Source of the DNA: a virus
Virus record (IMG/VR): IMGVR_UViG_3300008113_000015
Location: 62,001-126,000 of that record
Length of the DNA stretch: 64,000 nt
Reading direction: 5' to 3' (one strand)
The position numbers and the translations under genes were made by a program. Below the pieces are notes generated by a model, which had not been told where the DNA came from, searched no databases, and saw only the letters and a program-made list of their open reading frames with translations. Below are positions 15,919-24,750 of the stretch, one piece after another. Position 1 is the stretch's first letter; each line of letters starts with the position of its first letter.

Positions 15919-16464
15919 GTTCACTGTTTCACGCACCGAGTTAGGTGCAACTTCGTATGCCGTTCCAAAGAACGTTCTAGGTTGATTGATCATTAACCAA
16001 GCTTCGTTGGGGCGGTATTTTATTTTGACCAAATCTTCAGGCTGGAATTCAGAAATGTCTGCGTAGTCAGCAGGGTGCTCTGCGTTCACAGTCAGGTTGT
16101 TGCAAAACACACTGCTCATTTCAGGAGCAGGTTCTGTGCCCATGAACACCTGTATAAAACATTTGATGTCTGGATGCAATCTATGCATCATGATTTGACT
16201 GCCTGATAAATCAATGCTAGAGTAAATCACTTGCTGTTGTACAGCGTAGCCTGTTAGTTGTTTGATCTGAGCAGGTGCTTGTGCTAGTGCAGACTCTAAT
16301 GTATTATTAGACCCCCAAGGTGTTAACAATCTGTTGGGATACTGTGTGGTCCATTTTTGTTCAGGGCTTCGATAACTGCGGCACACAGAATCAAAGTCCA
16401 AGAAAAAGTCTGGCAGGCGCCAGACTGTGGGAAGGATTTGTTGGGCATTACTAAAATTTAGCAT
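15883..16464 (-). CDS. 2OG-Fe(II) oxygenase-like protein, divergent
   Basis: A 193-aa protein with a layout like its convergent neighbour: HRLHPDIKCFIQVFMG (candidate H...D), a loop with conserved NNLTVNAEHPADY, a strand NEAWLMINQ, FFGTAYEV and a terminal Arg strand SVRETVNLHFG. The HxD is degenerate (HRLHPD), so catalytic competence is uncertain. ATG 16464 has a TTTAAATA element 5 nt upstream and no strong Shine-Dalgarno. Together with 15379-15918 it forms an end-to-end pair of similar proteins. Confidence 0.5.
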   Translation of the reverse strand: MLNFSNAQQILPTVWRLPDFFLDFDSVCRSYRSPEQKWTTQYPNRLLTPWGSNNTLESALAQAPAQIKQLTGYAVQQQVIYSSIDLSGSQIMMHRLHPDIKCFIQVFMGTEPAPEMSSVFCNNLTVNAEHPADYADISEFQPEDLVKIKYRPNEAWLMINQPRTFFGTAYEVAPNSVRETVNLHFGAELPAST

Positions 16465-16469
16465 GCCTA

Positions 16470-16477
16470 TATTTAAA
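16470..16477 (-). promoter_or_regulatory. Late-type element TTTAAATA, 5 nt before ATG
   Basis: Minus strand TTTAAATA, then TAGGC, then ATG 16464. It fills the short gap after the 915-aa gene. Confidence 0.45.
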
Positions 16478-19225
16478 TCACTTGATCATGGCTAGACTTT
16501 TTATTCTAGCCAGCAATGCATCATCAGACTTGCTTTCGTAGTATGCACCTGTAATCGCACCGTTGTAGTTGATAGGGTCATCATTGCCTTCTTCTAGACC
16601 TACATTGCCCGGTTGTGCTCCGTTGGCTACACGCCATGCATCGTCAAATGATCGATATGTAGAGTCTTGACGGTCAATTGTTCTGTCAGAACCATCTTGC
16701 GTCCAGCCACCGGGCAACTTTGTCCAAGTTCTGCCTTTGGCGTCTTTGATTTGCGGTTTTATTTTAGGTGGTACATCCACTATGCCATTGAACTTTTGTA
16801 GTGTGTTCACATCAACGTTGCTCTTGATACCTTGAACACCTCCAGGTGCCGCAGGTGCTGCGGCTTGTGGAGCAGGTGCTGGGTTAGCTGCCGCGGGCTT
16901 TGCTACTGGTGTAATTTTCTTAGTCATGTCCAGAGTGCCGCCCTTTTTTACCGTGCCCGGACCCGCCTTTAGACCCGACTTTGCAACAGTCAGTGGTTTG
17001 CCAGTGTTTGGATCATATCCTTGCGGGGCAGCCGCAATTCTTGCTTGGGTGGCTGCATTAGGAACTACCGGAGCAGGTGCTGCCGCTGTAGCAGGTGCTG
17101 CCGCAGGTGCTGCCGCAGGTGCTGCCGCAGGTGCTGCCGCAGGTGCTGCCGCAGGTTTTGCAAACATACTTTTGACTTTGTTGACTGCATTGCCAATAAC
17201 ACCTTCGTCAACTTCATCTTCGGGCTTGCCGTACAAGTATGTAACAGTTCCCATTGGACTGATAACGTGAGTAACATCATAACCTTCATCGTCAAACCGA
17301 GCCAGTAACTTTTTAGCACCAACAACTTCATAACGTTCAGGTTTATATTCGTGAACTAGTTCGTCACCGTCCATGATTCTCCAGATGTCGTTGCGTAGAT
17401 AGTAGTGTTTGTCTCTACCGTCATCATCGCCTTCACCTATAACTGGAGCCATACCGCCTGCAACTGTGCCCATTTCATACATGCTACCACATTCGGCAAG
17501 ACCGTGTTCAGGACAGTATTCACCTTCTGTGGTCATGTTACATGAGCCCTCGCCTAACACAGCGGCAGCGTCAGTTTCAAATGTAGCCACAGGATCAGCT
17601 TCTCCTAGTGCACGAAAGCCCATGCCGCCTAGATCTTGATCTAAACGCTGTGACACCCACTCATAGGGATCGCCGTCACGAGCTTTGGCTACGCCATAGG
17701 GAATTTCTCCGCGATCGCTGTAGTAGTCAAACAGTGCTTCATACAAGTCACTGTCTAACTCGCCACCTTTGCGGAACTGATTTACTTCAAATTTGAAACG
17801 ATCTAAAATGTGACCAAGTGTTTCTCCTGCTTCGTCAAGTATTTGAGCTTCAGTTACAACGCCAGCAAGTTTTAGAATACGAGCAAAGTCTTCTGCTACA
17901 CTTTGTTGCGGAGCAGGTGCAGGGGCAGGTGCAGCAGCATCGGGTGCAGCAGCATCGGGTGCAGCAGCCATGGTATCTTCGGCGCCAGCAGGCGAAATGC
18001 CTTCAGTTTCAATACCCAACTCACGCAGTCTGTTCATGACTTCTGTATCGTTCCATGCATTAGCTCTAGGGTCACGTTGAGCTAGATCACCAAGACGATC
18101 AAACAACTCATCATCACCTATTAGATCATACAACTGTTCAGTGGCATTGGTAGCATCTGGGCCCACAATGAGTTCTTTGCCCATGAGCTCTTTTAATTTG
18201 GCAACTTGTTCAGGAGTTTCGGGCAAGCTCCACGTGCCTTCGACCAGTTGGTTCATCCAAGATTCAAAAATGTCTGCTTCTTTCATAGTATTTCCTTGTT
18301 GCTGTATTCGAGCCAATAACGGTAGTGCAGCTTCGATACGTGTGTCTAGAGTTTGTTCAATGAACATGGTCTTGATATCTTCTACCAAGCTTTCTTGTTC
18401 TTGAACATCCAGCGGGTGCCAGCTTTCAAAATAGGTTTTATAACCGCGGCTGTTGCCAAGATGTTTTATACTTTCTTGCAGCTTGGCATAGTAGTGTTGT
18501 GCTTGTTCAACAATTTGTTGAGTCACGCCTTCCATCACACGATGGCCAGCAGCACGATTAAAACGGCTCAGCACTTTCATTTCTGTGACTATTTCACAGA
18601 TATGATTGCCGCGAACATCATAGGGCTTGCCACCTTGACGAACATGTTCAAGCATGGCCCGAGAACCTGACATATTTGTAAATGGTAGCTTGAAACGTTC
18701 GCCGTCGGCTGTTTCAATAAAAACGCTTTCAACATATCGGAATCGTGCGTCATTTTCGCCTAGGGTCCGATTGTGTTTGATCATGAGACGAGCCTCAGTG
18801 GGCTCGCCAGTGTAACTTATTTTACGTGTACCGTAGTAACCTTCAAACAAGCCTTCTTTGATGGCAGCAATGCCTGCTTGTACACGTTTGAGTTTGCCAA
18901 TGTCCATCAACGTACCGCTCCAGCGATTACGATTGGCAAGATCCATGAGTTGTTGCTGAAAGTCAAAAAATTCTGAACGATCATCTGTGTCTTCGATGGT
19001 TTTACCTAGGTTATCGCCGTACATGATATACATTTCGTTGTCGCTGCCTAGGACAACTACCATGGTGCCATAGTTTTTGCCTGAGCCAGAAACATAGTCA
19101 AAGCTGAATGTTTTGGCGTTTTCTGCGTCTGCAGGCCGGCCATCTTTGCCCAGCATTTCAGGGTGAAAATCGCGGGTGTCTAACAAGTCTGCTAGTTTTT
19201 GTTCAAGATTAAGTTCTGTGGTCAT
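16478..19225 (-). CDS. Large Ala/Pro-rich phage protein, likely virion-associated (915 aa)
   Basis: No family recognised. The N-terminal 330 residues are folded-looking (TFSFDYVSGSGKNYGTMVVVLG; RYVESVFIETADGERFKLPF; GNHICEIVTEMKVLSRFNRA). Then come two Ala/Pro linkers (DAAAPDAAAPAPAPAPQ near 425-440, and the perfect PAAA repeat near 690-710), with short domains between them. AEDFARILKLAGVVTE and DDALLARIKSLAMIK resemble the LxxLAG helices also seen in the 653-aa protein at 25963. It lies directly downstream of terminase gp17, so a virion or maturation role is plausible. ATG 19225 has a GCTAAATA element 7 nt upstream. Confidence 0.7.
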   Translation of the reverse strand: MTTELNLEQKLADLLDTRDFHPEMLGKDGRPADAENAKTFSFDYVSGSGKNYGTMVVVLGSDNEMYIMYGDNLGKTIEDTDDRSEFFDFQQQLMDLANRNRWSGTLMDIGKLKRVQAGIAAIKEGLFEGYYGTRKISYTGEPTEARLMIKHNRTLGENDARFRYVESVFIETADGERFKLPFTNMSGSRAMLEHVRQGGKPYDVRGNHICEIVTEMKVLSRFNRAAGHRVMEGVTQQIVEQAQHYYAKLQESIKHLGNSRGYKTYFESWHPLDVQEQESLVEDIKTMFIEQTLDTRIEAALPLLARIQQQGNTMKEADIFESWMNQLVEGTWSLPETPEQVAKLKELMGKELIVGPDATNATEQLYDLIGDDELFDRLGDLAQRDPRANAWNDTEVMNRLRELGIETEGISPAGAEDTMAAAPDAAAPDAAAPAPAPAPQQSVAEDFARILKLAGVVTEAQILDEAGETLGHILDRFKFEVNQFRKGGELDSDLYEALFDYYSDRGEIPYGVAKARDGDPYEWVSQRLDQDLGGMGFRALGEADPVATFETDAAAVLGEGSCNMTTEGEYCPEHGLAECGSMYEMGTVAGGMAPVIGEGDDDGRDKHYYLRNDIWRIMDGDELVHEYKPERYEVVGAKKLLARFDDEGYDVTHVISPMGTVTYLYGKPEDEVDEGVIGNAVNKVKSMFAKPAAAPAAAPAAAPAAAPAAAPATAAAPAPVVPNAATQARIAAAPQGYDPNTGKPLTVAKSGLKAGPGTVKKGGTLDMTKKITPVAKPAAANPAPAPQAAAPAAPGGVQGIKSNVDVNTLQKFNGIVDVPPKIKPQIKDAKGRTWTKLPGGWTQDGSDRTIDRQDSTYRSFDDAWRVANGAQPGNVGLEEGNDDPINYNGAITGAYYESKSDDALLARIKSLAMIK
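17091..17150. repeat. 12-bp tandem repeat encoding Ala/Pro linker
   Basis: Five exact copies of GCAGGTGCTGCC in tandem, in frame inside the 915-aa gene and encoding a PAAA repeat on the minus strand, with partial copies on both sides. Such arrays change length by slippage, so linker length may differ between relatives. Confidence 0.95.
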
Positions 19226-19232
19226 AGCAGTG

Positions 19233-19240
19233 TATTTAGC
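19233..19240 (-). promoter_or_regulatory. Late-type element GCTAAATA, 7 nt before ATG
   Basis: Minus strand GCTAAATA then CACTGCT then ATG 19225; no Shine-Dalgarno. It overlaps the terminase stop codon. Confidence 0.45.
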
Positions 19241-20819
19241 GCATCATAGCAATGAATGGCATAGGTTCAATGATGTTGTCCCCATGATCTTTAAGGTGTG
19301 AATCCAGCTCTTGATGATAGGTCTGCAACAGCATCAGCATACGAGTGGCCAGCAGTGTACCCATTACCAAATCGTCTGTTTCGCCAGGTTTGGCTGCATA
19401 GCTGTTGCCTAGAGCCACAAAGTTTTTGAGTTCGCTGATCAAGGGTTTGCTGTACAGTTTCATGCGCCCTGACTCCACGAGAATTTTAAACTTGTTGCAG
19501 GCCACAATCTTGCTTTTGTTTGTGGTGGTGAATCCCTTGCGGATTCTACGGCCGTTTTGGCCTTGCACACTGTTGTCACTGAGAAAATAACCAGGAATGT
19601 TTTCTTCGCCGTATTCGTTGATGGAGATCAAGGCTGCTTCGCCCAGGGTGTTGTTTTCCACACTGTAGTAGATTTTTTTGTCGTCTCGTACCACTGCATG
19701 CAGTTCTTTCACAATGTCTACCATGATCTTGATCTGTGTGGGCACATCTGTTTTGTTGTGTCGCCATTCAGCCACTTGTTCCGTGGTATCTGCTTCAAAC
19801 ACCTGTATGGCAGCAGGATCGCCGCCGGTGCCCAGGCTAGGGTCCAGGGCCACAATGTATATCTTGTCTGCTTGTATGGGACGATACCAGCGCACCTGTC
19901 CAGTTTTGCTTGTGGGTTCTACGCCTTCAAGATCCAGCAGTTTCAAGGGCGAAATCAAGGTCTCATCGTTGATAACGAATTCGCAGTCCATTTCTCGACG
20001 GAATCGTTCTTCTCCTAGTTGTGCCCGTTGTTCTTCGGCCCAGGTGTCATCACGATCTGGATGTTCTCGCCAGAATGCACGGAATGCACGGAATCCATTG
20101 ATGCCCAAGCCGTTGGGTCTAGGGTTACCGTACTCGTCTTCAATTTTGTTGGCGCCTTTCCAGATCAGGGCAAACTGATCTTCGTCTGAGTTGGGGGTGC
20201 TAGTAATAATAGCTTTACCACCTGTGCTGAGTGTGGGTGTGATAGAAGTCCAGAACTCTTTGGCAATGGTGGGTCGCACGAACGCAAATTCGTCTAGATA
20301 CAGCAAGGTAATCGACATACCTCGACCAGTGTTTTCAGTAGTAGTCTGACTTACAATACGTGATCCGTTGTCAAACTCCAGACTACCTTTGTTGTAGCTG
20401 GTAGCACCTGCACGGATATGATTGGGGCACAACTCATAAGCATATCTTATACGTTGCATAATTTCCTGTGCGCCTAGGTACTTGTGTGCTGCCACAAGAA
20501 TAGTAGCGTCGGGTACAAACATAGCATACCACAACAGGTAGCCGGCTGCTGATGTTGACTTACCGGTTTGTCGCGGCATCAGGGAAATTGAGAACCTGCT
20601 GTTGTGATAGTTTTCAATCAGTCGCTTTTGGTATTCAAACGACTGGTACAGCATCTTGCCACGTGTGGGGTGCTGAATGTAAAAAAAGTGATCCATGAAG
20701 TACATGGGCCCAGTCACAGGGTCAGCACACTTCATGAATTCTTCAATTTCTTGTTGAGTATATGTTTCTCTACGATGCGGTGCTTTTACCAGTACTGTAT
20801 CTAATCCAGGTTTTAACAT
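19236..20819 (-). CDS. terL: Terminase large subunit gp17
   Basis: A 527-aa DNA-packaging motor (T4 gp17 is 610 aa). ATPase: Walker A MPRQTGKST (about 81-89) after FSISL, Walker B LLYLDEF (about 172-178), and the coupling motif IITSTPN. Nuclease: acidic IVALDPSLGTGGDP (D326), YSVENNT and GETDDLVMG supply the RNase H-like metal site. It translocates DNA into the prohead and cuts the concatemer. No Shine-Dalgarno precedes ATG 20819, which overlaps the previous stop, so translation is probably coupled. The small subunit gp16 is 8 kb away at 28558-29052, not adjacent as in T4. Confidence 0.97.
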   Translation of the reverse strand: MLKPGLDTVLVKAPHRRETYTQQEIEEFMKCADPVTGPMYFMDHFFYIQHPTRGKMLYQSFEYQKRLIENYHNSRFSISLMPRQTGKSTSAAGYLLWYAMFVPDATILVAAHKYLGAQEIMQRIRYAYELCPNHIRAGATSYNKGSLEFDNGSRIVSQTTTENTGRGMSITLLYLDEFAFVRPTIAKEFWTSITPTLSTGGKAIITSTPNSDEDQFALIWKGANKIEDEYGNPRPNGLGINGFRAFRAFWREHPDRDDTWAEEQRAQLGEERFRREMDCEFVINDETLISPLKLLDLEGVEPTSKTGQVRWYRPIQADKIYIVALDPSLGTGGDPAAIQVFEADTTEQVAEWRHNKTDVPTQIKIMVDIVKELHAVVRDDKKIYYSVENNTLGEAALISINEYGEENIPGYFLSDNSVQGQNGRRIRKGFTTTNKSKIVACNKFKILVESGRMKLYSKPLISELKNFVALGNSYAAKPGETDDLVMGTLLATRMLMLLQTYHQELDSHLKDHGDNIIEPMPFIAMMR

Positions 20820-21553
20820 AATTTTTCTACATCCTTTGCAACTACCTGCGCAAATGCTCGATTATTTAACCTACCTGGATGCAATAAGTCACGACCTAAA
20901 TCTATCTGCTTTTCGTCCCTAATCAGTGTACAATAAGCATCAGGTGCATATACAATCAAAGGAATATTGTGTTGTAAACAAATGCTGCGAATTGCTTCAC
21001 GATTTTTTTCTGCGGCCAAGTTTAAATTTTCTTCATTTAGCAACAATTCTTTAATGTAAGTACCGGACCAATTTTTGTAATCGTATGCCCAATTTAACAC
21101 TAAGGGAGCATGAGATTGCGACGAAATTATTTCTGTTCTATTGTATCTAGGCTCAAGGTACACTACAAACTTAGGTAATAGCTTTGGCACGTAATGTTTT
21201 GCAACTCTAAAACAAGTGTCCCCGGCGGCACCAGCAATTCCAAGGTTCCAACAATGCAATTTAATTTCTTGTGAAACAGCAGTAGTCCATCTGTCTTGTA
21301 CGTTAACTCCGGTTCCTTGTGTAAAACTGCAACCAATGGCCATCCAATTTGATCTAGAATCAAACTCGTCAACTCTAAACCCTTCACTGTTAAACGTATA
21401 CTCAATGTCAACGTCAACCCAGCCAAATAGATTCAACAGTCGCGCATGTTCTGTGTTGGCCAAGTGTTTGTTGTAGGCTTCTTCGGAGTCAGGACTCAAC
21501 CACTTGATTGTTGTACCTGCATGTTTGCTCCATTGATGTAGTGGCGCTGTCAT
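20813..21553 (-). CDS. SGNH/GDSL-type hydrolase
   Basis: A 246-aa protein with the four-block layout of SGNH hydrolases: block I AIGCSFTQGTGV with the nucleophile Ser, a Gly/Asn block WNLGIAGAAGDT, and the terminal catalytic pair in GRDLLHPGRLNN (Asp...His). These enzymes de-esterify lipids or glycans, often O-acetyl groups on surface polysaccharides. No signal peptide is seen, so it acts in the cytosol or is carried in the virion. Start 21553 overlaps the radical SAM stop (ATGA), and its stop overlaps terL. Confidence 0.75.
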   Translation of the reverse strand: MTAPLHQWSKHAGTTIKWLSPDSEEAYNKHLANTEHARLLNLFGWVDVDIEYTFNSEGFRVDEFDSRSNWMAIGCSFTQGTGVNVQDRWTTAVSQEIKLHCWNLGIAGAAGDTCFRVAKHYVPKLLPKFVVYLEPRYNRTEIISSQSHAPLVLNWAYDYKNWSGTYIKELLLNEENLNLAAEKNREAIRSICLQHNIPLIVYAPDAYCTLIRDEKQIDLGRDLLHPGRLNNRAFAQVVAKDVEKLC

Positions 21554-22689
21554 TTTATCAAACTCGCAAACTCAGGCCACAGTTTCTCAAACTGCCCAGC
21601 TTGATCAGGGTGGTATTGAGTTTCAATCTCTTGGATATGCTTGGCCAACTTGCGAGCCACGGCAGGCTTTGATTCTGTCACTGCTTGATAGTTACGCAAT
21701 GCCTGGTCAAGGAAGCCACGGTCAGCAGGTGTAGCAAGTCCTGAAGCATAAAAGCGTTCAATTTCTTCAGCAGCCGGCTTGGCGACTTCTGGCCCATGCA
21801 AGAACGGATCAAGATAGTCTGGTTGAAACAAGTTCTGCCATAACACACTCACACCCTGATCTGCTGCAAACTGTCTAAACTCTGTGATCCTTGTAGCATT
21901 GTAGATGTTGTACACTGCATGAATGCCGCCCCAGTGCCCTTGTTTGAACAAGTCTTTGACAATAGCAAGGTTATGTAACACTTGGTCCCACTTACCGCCA
22001 TAACGCACATATTCAAAACGATCACCTGTGTTGTCAAAGCTCATTGACCAGCCAACTTTCTTGCGCTGTGCTAGCTTGCGGAAAATTTTATTTTTCTCAA
22101 GATCCACGTTCATGTTGGTAATCAGTGTGACTGTGCAATCTTCAGGGATAACATCCAACAAGCGTTCGTTCTCAGGAAGCAACAATGGCTCGCCACCAAC
22201 AAGTGCAACGTCTCGAATGTGTGCTTTATGCTCTTCCAAGAAGTCACACACCTGTTCATAGTAGGGACGACTACCAGACTTGAATGGAATGCCTTTGAGT
22301 GCAGACCATTTGGAGCTTGCCCACTCTGAACAATAGTTACAGCTTAGGTTACAGGTGGTATTCCAGCGCACGTCTACAATTACAGGATAGTGATAGTGTT
22401 CACCAGCTGTGGCATAGTCAAAGTTGGGATTGGTATCGTTGTGCCACTTGCGTTCAGAGTCTGCACCAAAACGTTCGGCCTGTACACAGTTACTACAGTA
22501 CTTGTGTGCTCGCCCTTGCGACATTTCACTGCGTATTTGTTTCAGGAGATCCGAGTCCAAGATCTCTGTAATAGTGTGATCATTGAGGTTGCCCAGCATG
22601 TTGGGGTCACCTGCACAACAGGTTTTGACATCGCCACGTGGATTGATATGCAGCCCACGCCAAGGGGCTGCGCAAAAGAAATTGGTCAT
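21550..22689 (-). CDS. Twitch-domain radical SAM protein
   Basis: A 379-aa protein. The N-terminus FCAAPWRGLHINPRGDVKTCCAG and the pair YCSNC (C65, C68) match the auxiliary cluster region of twitch/SPASM proteins. The radical SAM motif CNLSCNYC (C113, C117, C120) and VALVGGEPLL follow, then LITNMN. Unlike most SPASM enzymes the auxiliary cysteines precede the SAM core. Similar proteins recur in T4-like bacterioplankton phages with unknown substrate. The start is preceded 4 nt away by TAAATA within a CCCGT-ATTT-ACGGG dyad. It is coupled to the SGNH gene. Confidence 0.85.
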   Translation of the reverse strand: MTNFFCAAPWRGLHINPRGDVKTCCAGDPNMLGNLNDHTITEILDSDLLKQIRSEMSQGRAHKYCSNCVQAERFGADSERKWHNDTNPNFDYATAGEHYHYPVIVDVRWNTTCNLSCNYCSEWASSKWSALKGIPFKSGSRPYYEQVCDFLEEHKAHIRDVALVGGEPLLLPENERLLDVIPEDCTVTLITNMNVDLEKNKIFRKLAQRKKVGWSMSFDNTGDRFEYVRYGGKWDQVLHNLAIVKDLFKQGHWGGIHAVYNIYNATRITEFRQFAADQGVSVLWQNLFQPDYLDPFLHGPEVAKPAAEEIERFYASGLATPADRGFLDQALRNYQAVTESKPAVARKLAKHIQEIETQYHPDQAGQFEKLWPEFASLIK

Positions 22690-22693
22690 CCCG

Positions 22694-22701
22694 TATTTAC
22701 G
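22694..22701 (-). promoter_or_regulatory. Late-type element CGTAAATA in a dyad, 4 nt before ATG
   Basis: The element sits inside a perfect inverted repeat (CCCGT 22690-22694, loop ATTT, ACGGG 22699-22703) directly abutting ATG 22689. No Shine-Dalgarno is present. Confidence 0.5.
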
Positions 22702-22707
22702 GGCAGG

Positions 22708-23145
22708 TCATTGGCACCAAGATGTTTTGGCTTCGCCGTAATACTCACGGGCGAATCCGTTGGCAATCAGCATGCCACGCAGGCTTTGGCCATTCAGTAG
22801 CACATCGCCCAGCACACGGCCGCCATACTTGTCCCAGTCCATGAGCACAATTTGACGCTTTTGTGAGTTGGCAACGGCTTGTTTGGTAAATGCTGAGGCT
22901 GCTTCGCCACGTTGTGCTTCACTTGGGCACATTGCTCTATGTCCTTTTTCAGGAGTGTCTACACCAAACACACGAATGCTGAGTTCAGATTTGAGTGGTG
23001 CTGGCAGCCAAGTGGCTTGAATACCTACTGTGTCTCCATCAATCACTCGTGTGATCACAGCGTCATAAACAACACCAGGTTTTTGTTTGGGTTGTGCTAG
23101 TACTAGACAAGGCACTAAGAGTAAGAGTGTTAAGAGTTTTTTCAT
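22708..23145 (-). CDS. Secreted staphylococcal-nuclease-like thermonuclease
   Basis: A 145-aa protein with a clear signal peptide (MKKLLTLLLLVPCLVLAQ, cleavage near residue 18). The SNase core is complete: VIDGDTV (Asp), IRVFGVDTPEKG (Arg, Asp, Glu), and DKYGGRVLGDV (second Arg), followed by SLRGMLIANGFAREYY. Family members hydrolyse DNA and RNA with Ca2+. Export would place it in the host periplasm or outside the cell, unlike most phage nucleases; it could degrade nucleic acid released at lysis or rival DNA during entry. It lies between a virion protein gene and the radical SAM gene. Confidence 0.9.
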   Translation of the reverse strand: MKKLLTLLLLVPCLVLAQPKQKPGVVYDAVITRVIDGDTVGIQATWLPAPLKSELSIRVFGVDTPEKGHRAMCPSEAQRGEAASAFTKQAVANSQKRQIVLMDWDKYGGRVLGDVLLNGQSLRGMLIANGFAREYYGEAKTSWCQ

Positions 23146-23157
23146 TTTGTTTTCTTG

Positions 23158-24750
23158 TTAGTTTGTGAGTTCTTGCCAACCAAATTTGTATAGTACATCA
23201 CCGTTGGTTTGAGTATAGGCCACGCACAGTGTAAGGCTTTCAGGATTGCCGTTGACATCGCGTGCCAACTGCAAACGTTTGGCTACATCTTCACCAATAT
23301 TGACTTCATCCCTGGAACTGCTGAGTCCTTGATACACCACTGTGCCATCTGTGATTACGTTGCTGGTTTTCACTGTTTGAACCACAGAGTTTGGCACATT
23401 GCTCCAGGTCACATTACCAATGTTGGCACCTTGTACCAATTGGAACTCGCCATATCTCACATCCAACAACAAGAGGCCAATTTGACTGGGCAGCACCACA
23501 GCATCAGGATAGGCAGGATTGAGCCTGATGCTGGCCAAAGCCACAAGTGTGTTGGCTGAAGATATTCTAGTTATACTGGTATTGTTGGTCACATACTGGA
23601 CCTTGGTGCTGGGACTAAACCCACCTTCACTGATCACAGTTGAGCAGATCTGCTTCATGGTTCTTGAACCAGCGGTGTTGGCAGTGTTGGTTATTTCGTA
23701 TCTGGGATTCAGCGTGGCCGAAGTCATGTACACTGTGGTATTACCAGCTTGGTTAGCATGCTGGAATCGATGACACACAATAAATTCGCCATTGATGACA
23801 AATCCTGCTCGCACGTTGCCCACACCCAACCACTCAATGTCACACCAGAATATTTGTGTGAGTTCAGGGTTGAGGTTGATGCCAGATGGGTTGGGGGCGG
23901 CACCTGTTTTCAATGTGTCGCCGTTCCAGGCTGTTTGTGCTATGCGTTCTTCTACCACAACACCAGTGGTGCTGCTGCGGATGACCAAGTAAAGATCTTC
24001 GCCATCTGCTTCAAAATACACACCATTCTTGTCTGTGAAATAGCCCACACGCTGGCGACAACCCACAGCACGATCAGCAAAACAAAACGAACCCATGAAC
24101 AACAGGCTCTTGCCCGGCTGATAGGCCTGTGTAAATCTTGCTTGTGTGATCACACTTGAACCATTGGCAGCAGTCACTGCCATGTTGTGTGAGCTTTCAT
24201 TGGCTACATAAGTGTAAGTGCCGCCAGTGGCCGTGACATTGCTGAACTGCCCACCATTGATGTACATGTTCTGGCTATCAAACAAGGTGTAGGGTTCGCT
24301 TACACGCATGCGACCAAACGCATCAAGATTGGTTCCAGTGATTATGGCGTTGACATTTCCACCAGTGATATTGGCGTTGACATTACCATCCACTGTGATT
24401 GATCCGCCACCATCTACCACTGTGACATTGGCTGTGATTCCAGCAAGATTGCCACTGAGAGTAGAAACCACGTTGCCAGTAACTGCGGCGTTGACATTGC
24501 CTGTGACTACCCAAGGACTAGTGCCTTGGTACACTGTGACATTGCCAGATTCTACAGTGACTGGCATGGTGTTGCCTGTAAGATCAATATTTCCTATTGA
24601 TCCAATAGCAACGTTGCCTACCGACACGTTGCCAATAATGGCTGCATTTGTTCTGATAAAAACATTGCCAGTCGCTTCGTCAAGCTCCAGGGCTTGATTG
24701 ATATTCCGTAGATACCACGGTGCTACTTGAGTTGGGTCTGGGATTGCCAT
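23158..24750 (-). CDS. Virion structural/adhesion protein with GNV repeats
   Basis: A 530-aa protein. Residues 25-150 are a Gly/Asn/Val repeat (GNVSVGNVAIGSIGNI, TGNVNAAVTGNV), like the fibre genes. Then comes GRMRVSEPYTLFDSQ, a motif shared by head/tail decoration proteins, followed by a folded domain (RVGYFTDKNGVYFEADGEDL; CDIEWLGVGNVRAGFVI; NPRYEITNT). The same domain occurs in the 1321-aa protein at 42087 (RAGIFDDQNGLFWEHNGQ; LGVEYSWYGAGYVQW; LPGRYEAVN). It is likely a trimeric appendage. AAGGA precedes ATG 24750. Confidence 0.75.
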   Translation of the reverse strand: MAIPDPTQVAPWYLRNINQALELDEATGNVFIRTNAAIIGNVSVGNVAIGSIGNIDLTGNTMPVTVESGNVTVYQGTSPWVVTGNVNAAVTGNVVSTLSGNLAGITANVTVVDGGGSITVDGNVNANITGGNVNAIITGTNLDAFGRMRVSEPYTLFDSQNMYINGGQFSNVTATGGTYTYVANESSHNMAVTAANGSSVITQARFTQAYQPGKSLLFMGSFCFADRAVGCRQRVGYFTDKNGVYFEADGEDLYLVIRSSTTGVVVEERIAQTAWNGDTLKTGAAPNPSGINLNPELTQIFWCDIEWLGVGNVRAGFVINGEFIVCHRFQHANQAGNTTVYMTSATLNPRYEITNTANTAGSRTMKQICSTVISEGGFSPSTKVQYVTNNTSITRISSANTLVALASIRLNPAYPDAVVLPSQIGLLLLDVRYGEFQLVQGANIGNVTWSNVPNSVVQTVKTSNVITDGTVVYQGLSSSRDEVNIGEDVAKRLQLARDVNGNPESLTLCVAYTQTNGDVLYKFGWQELTN

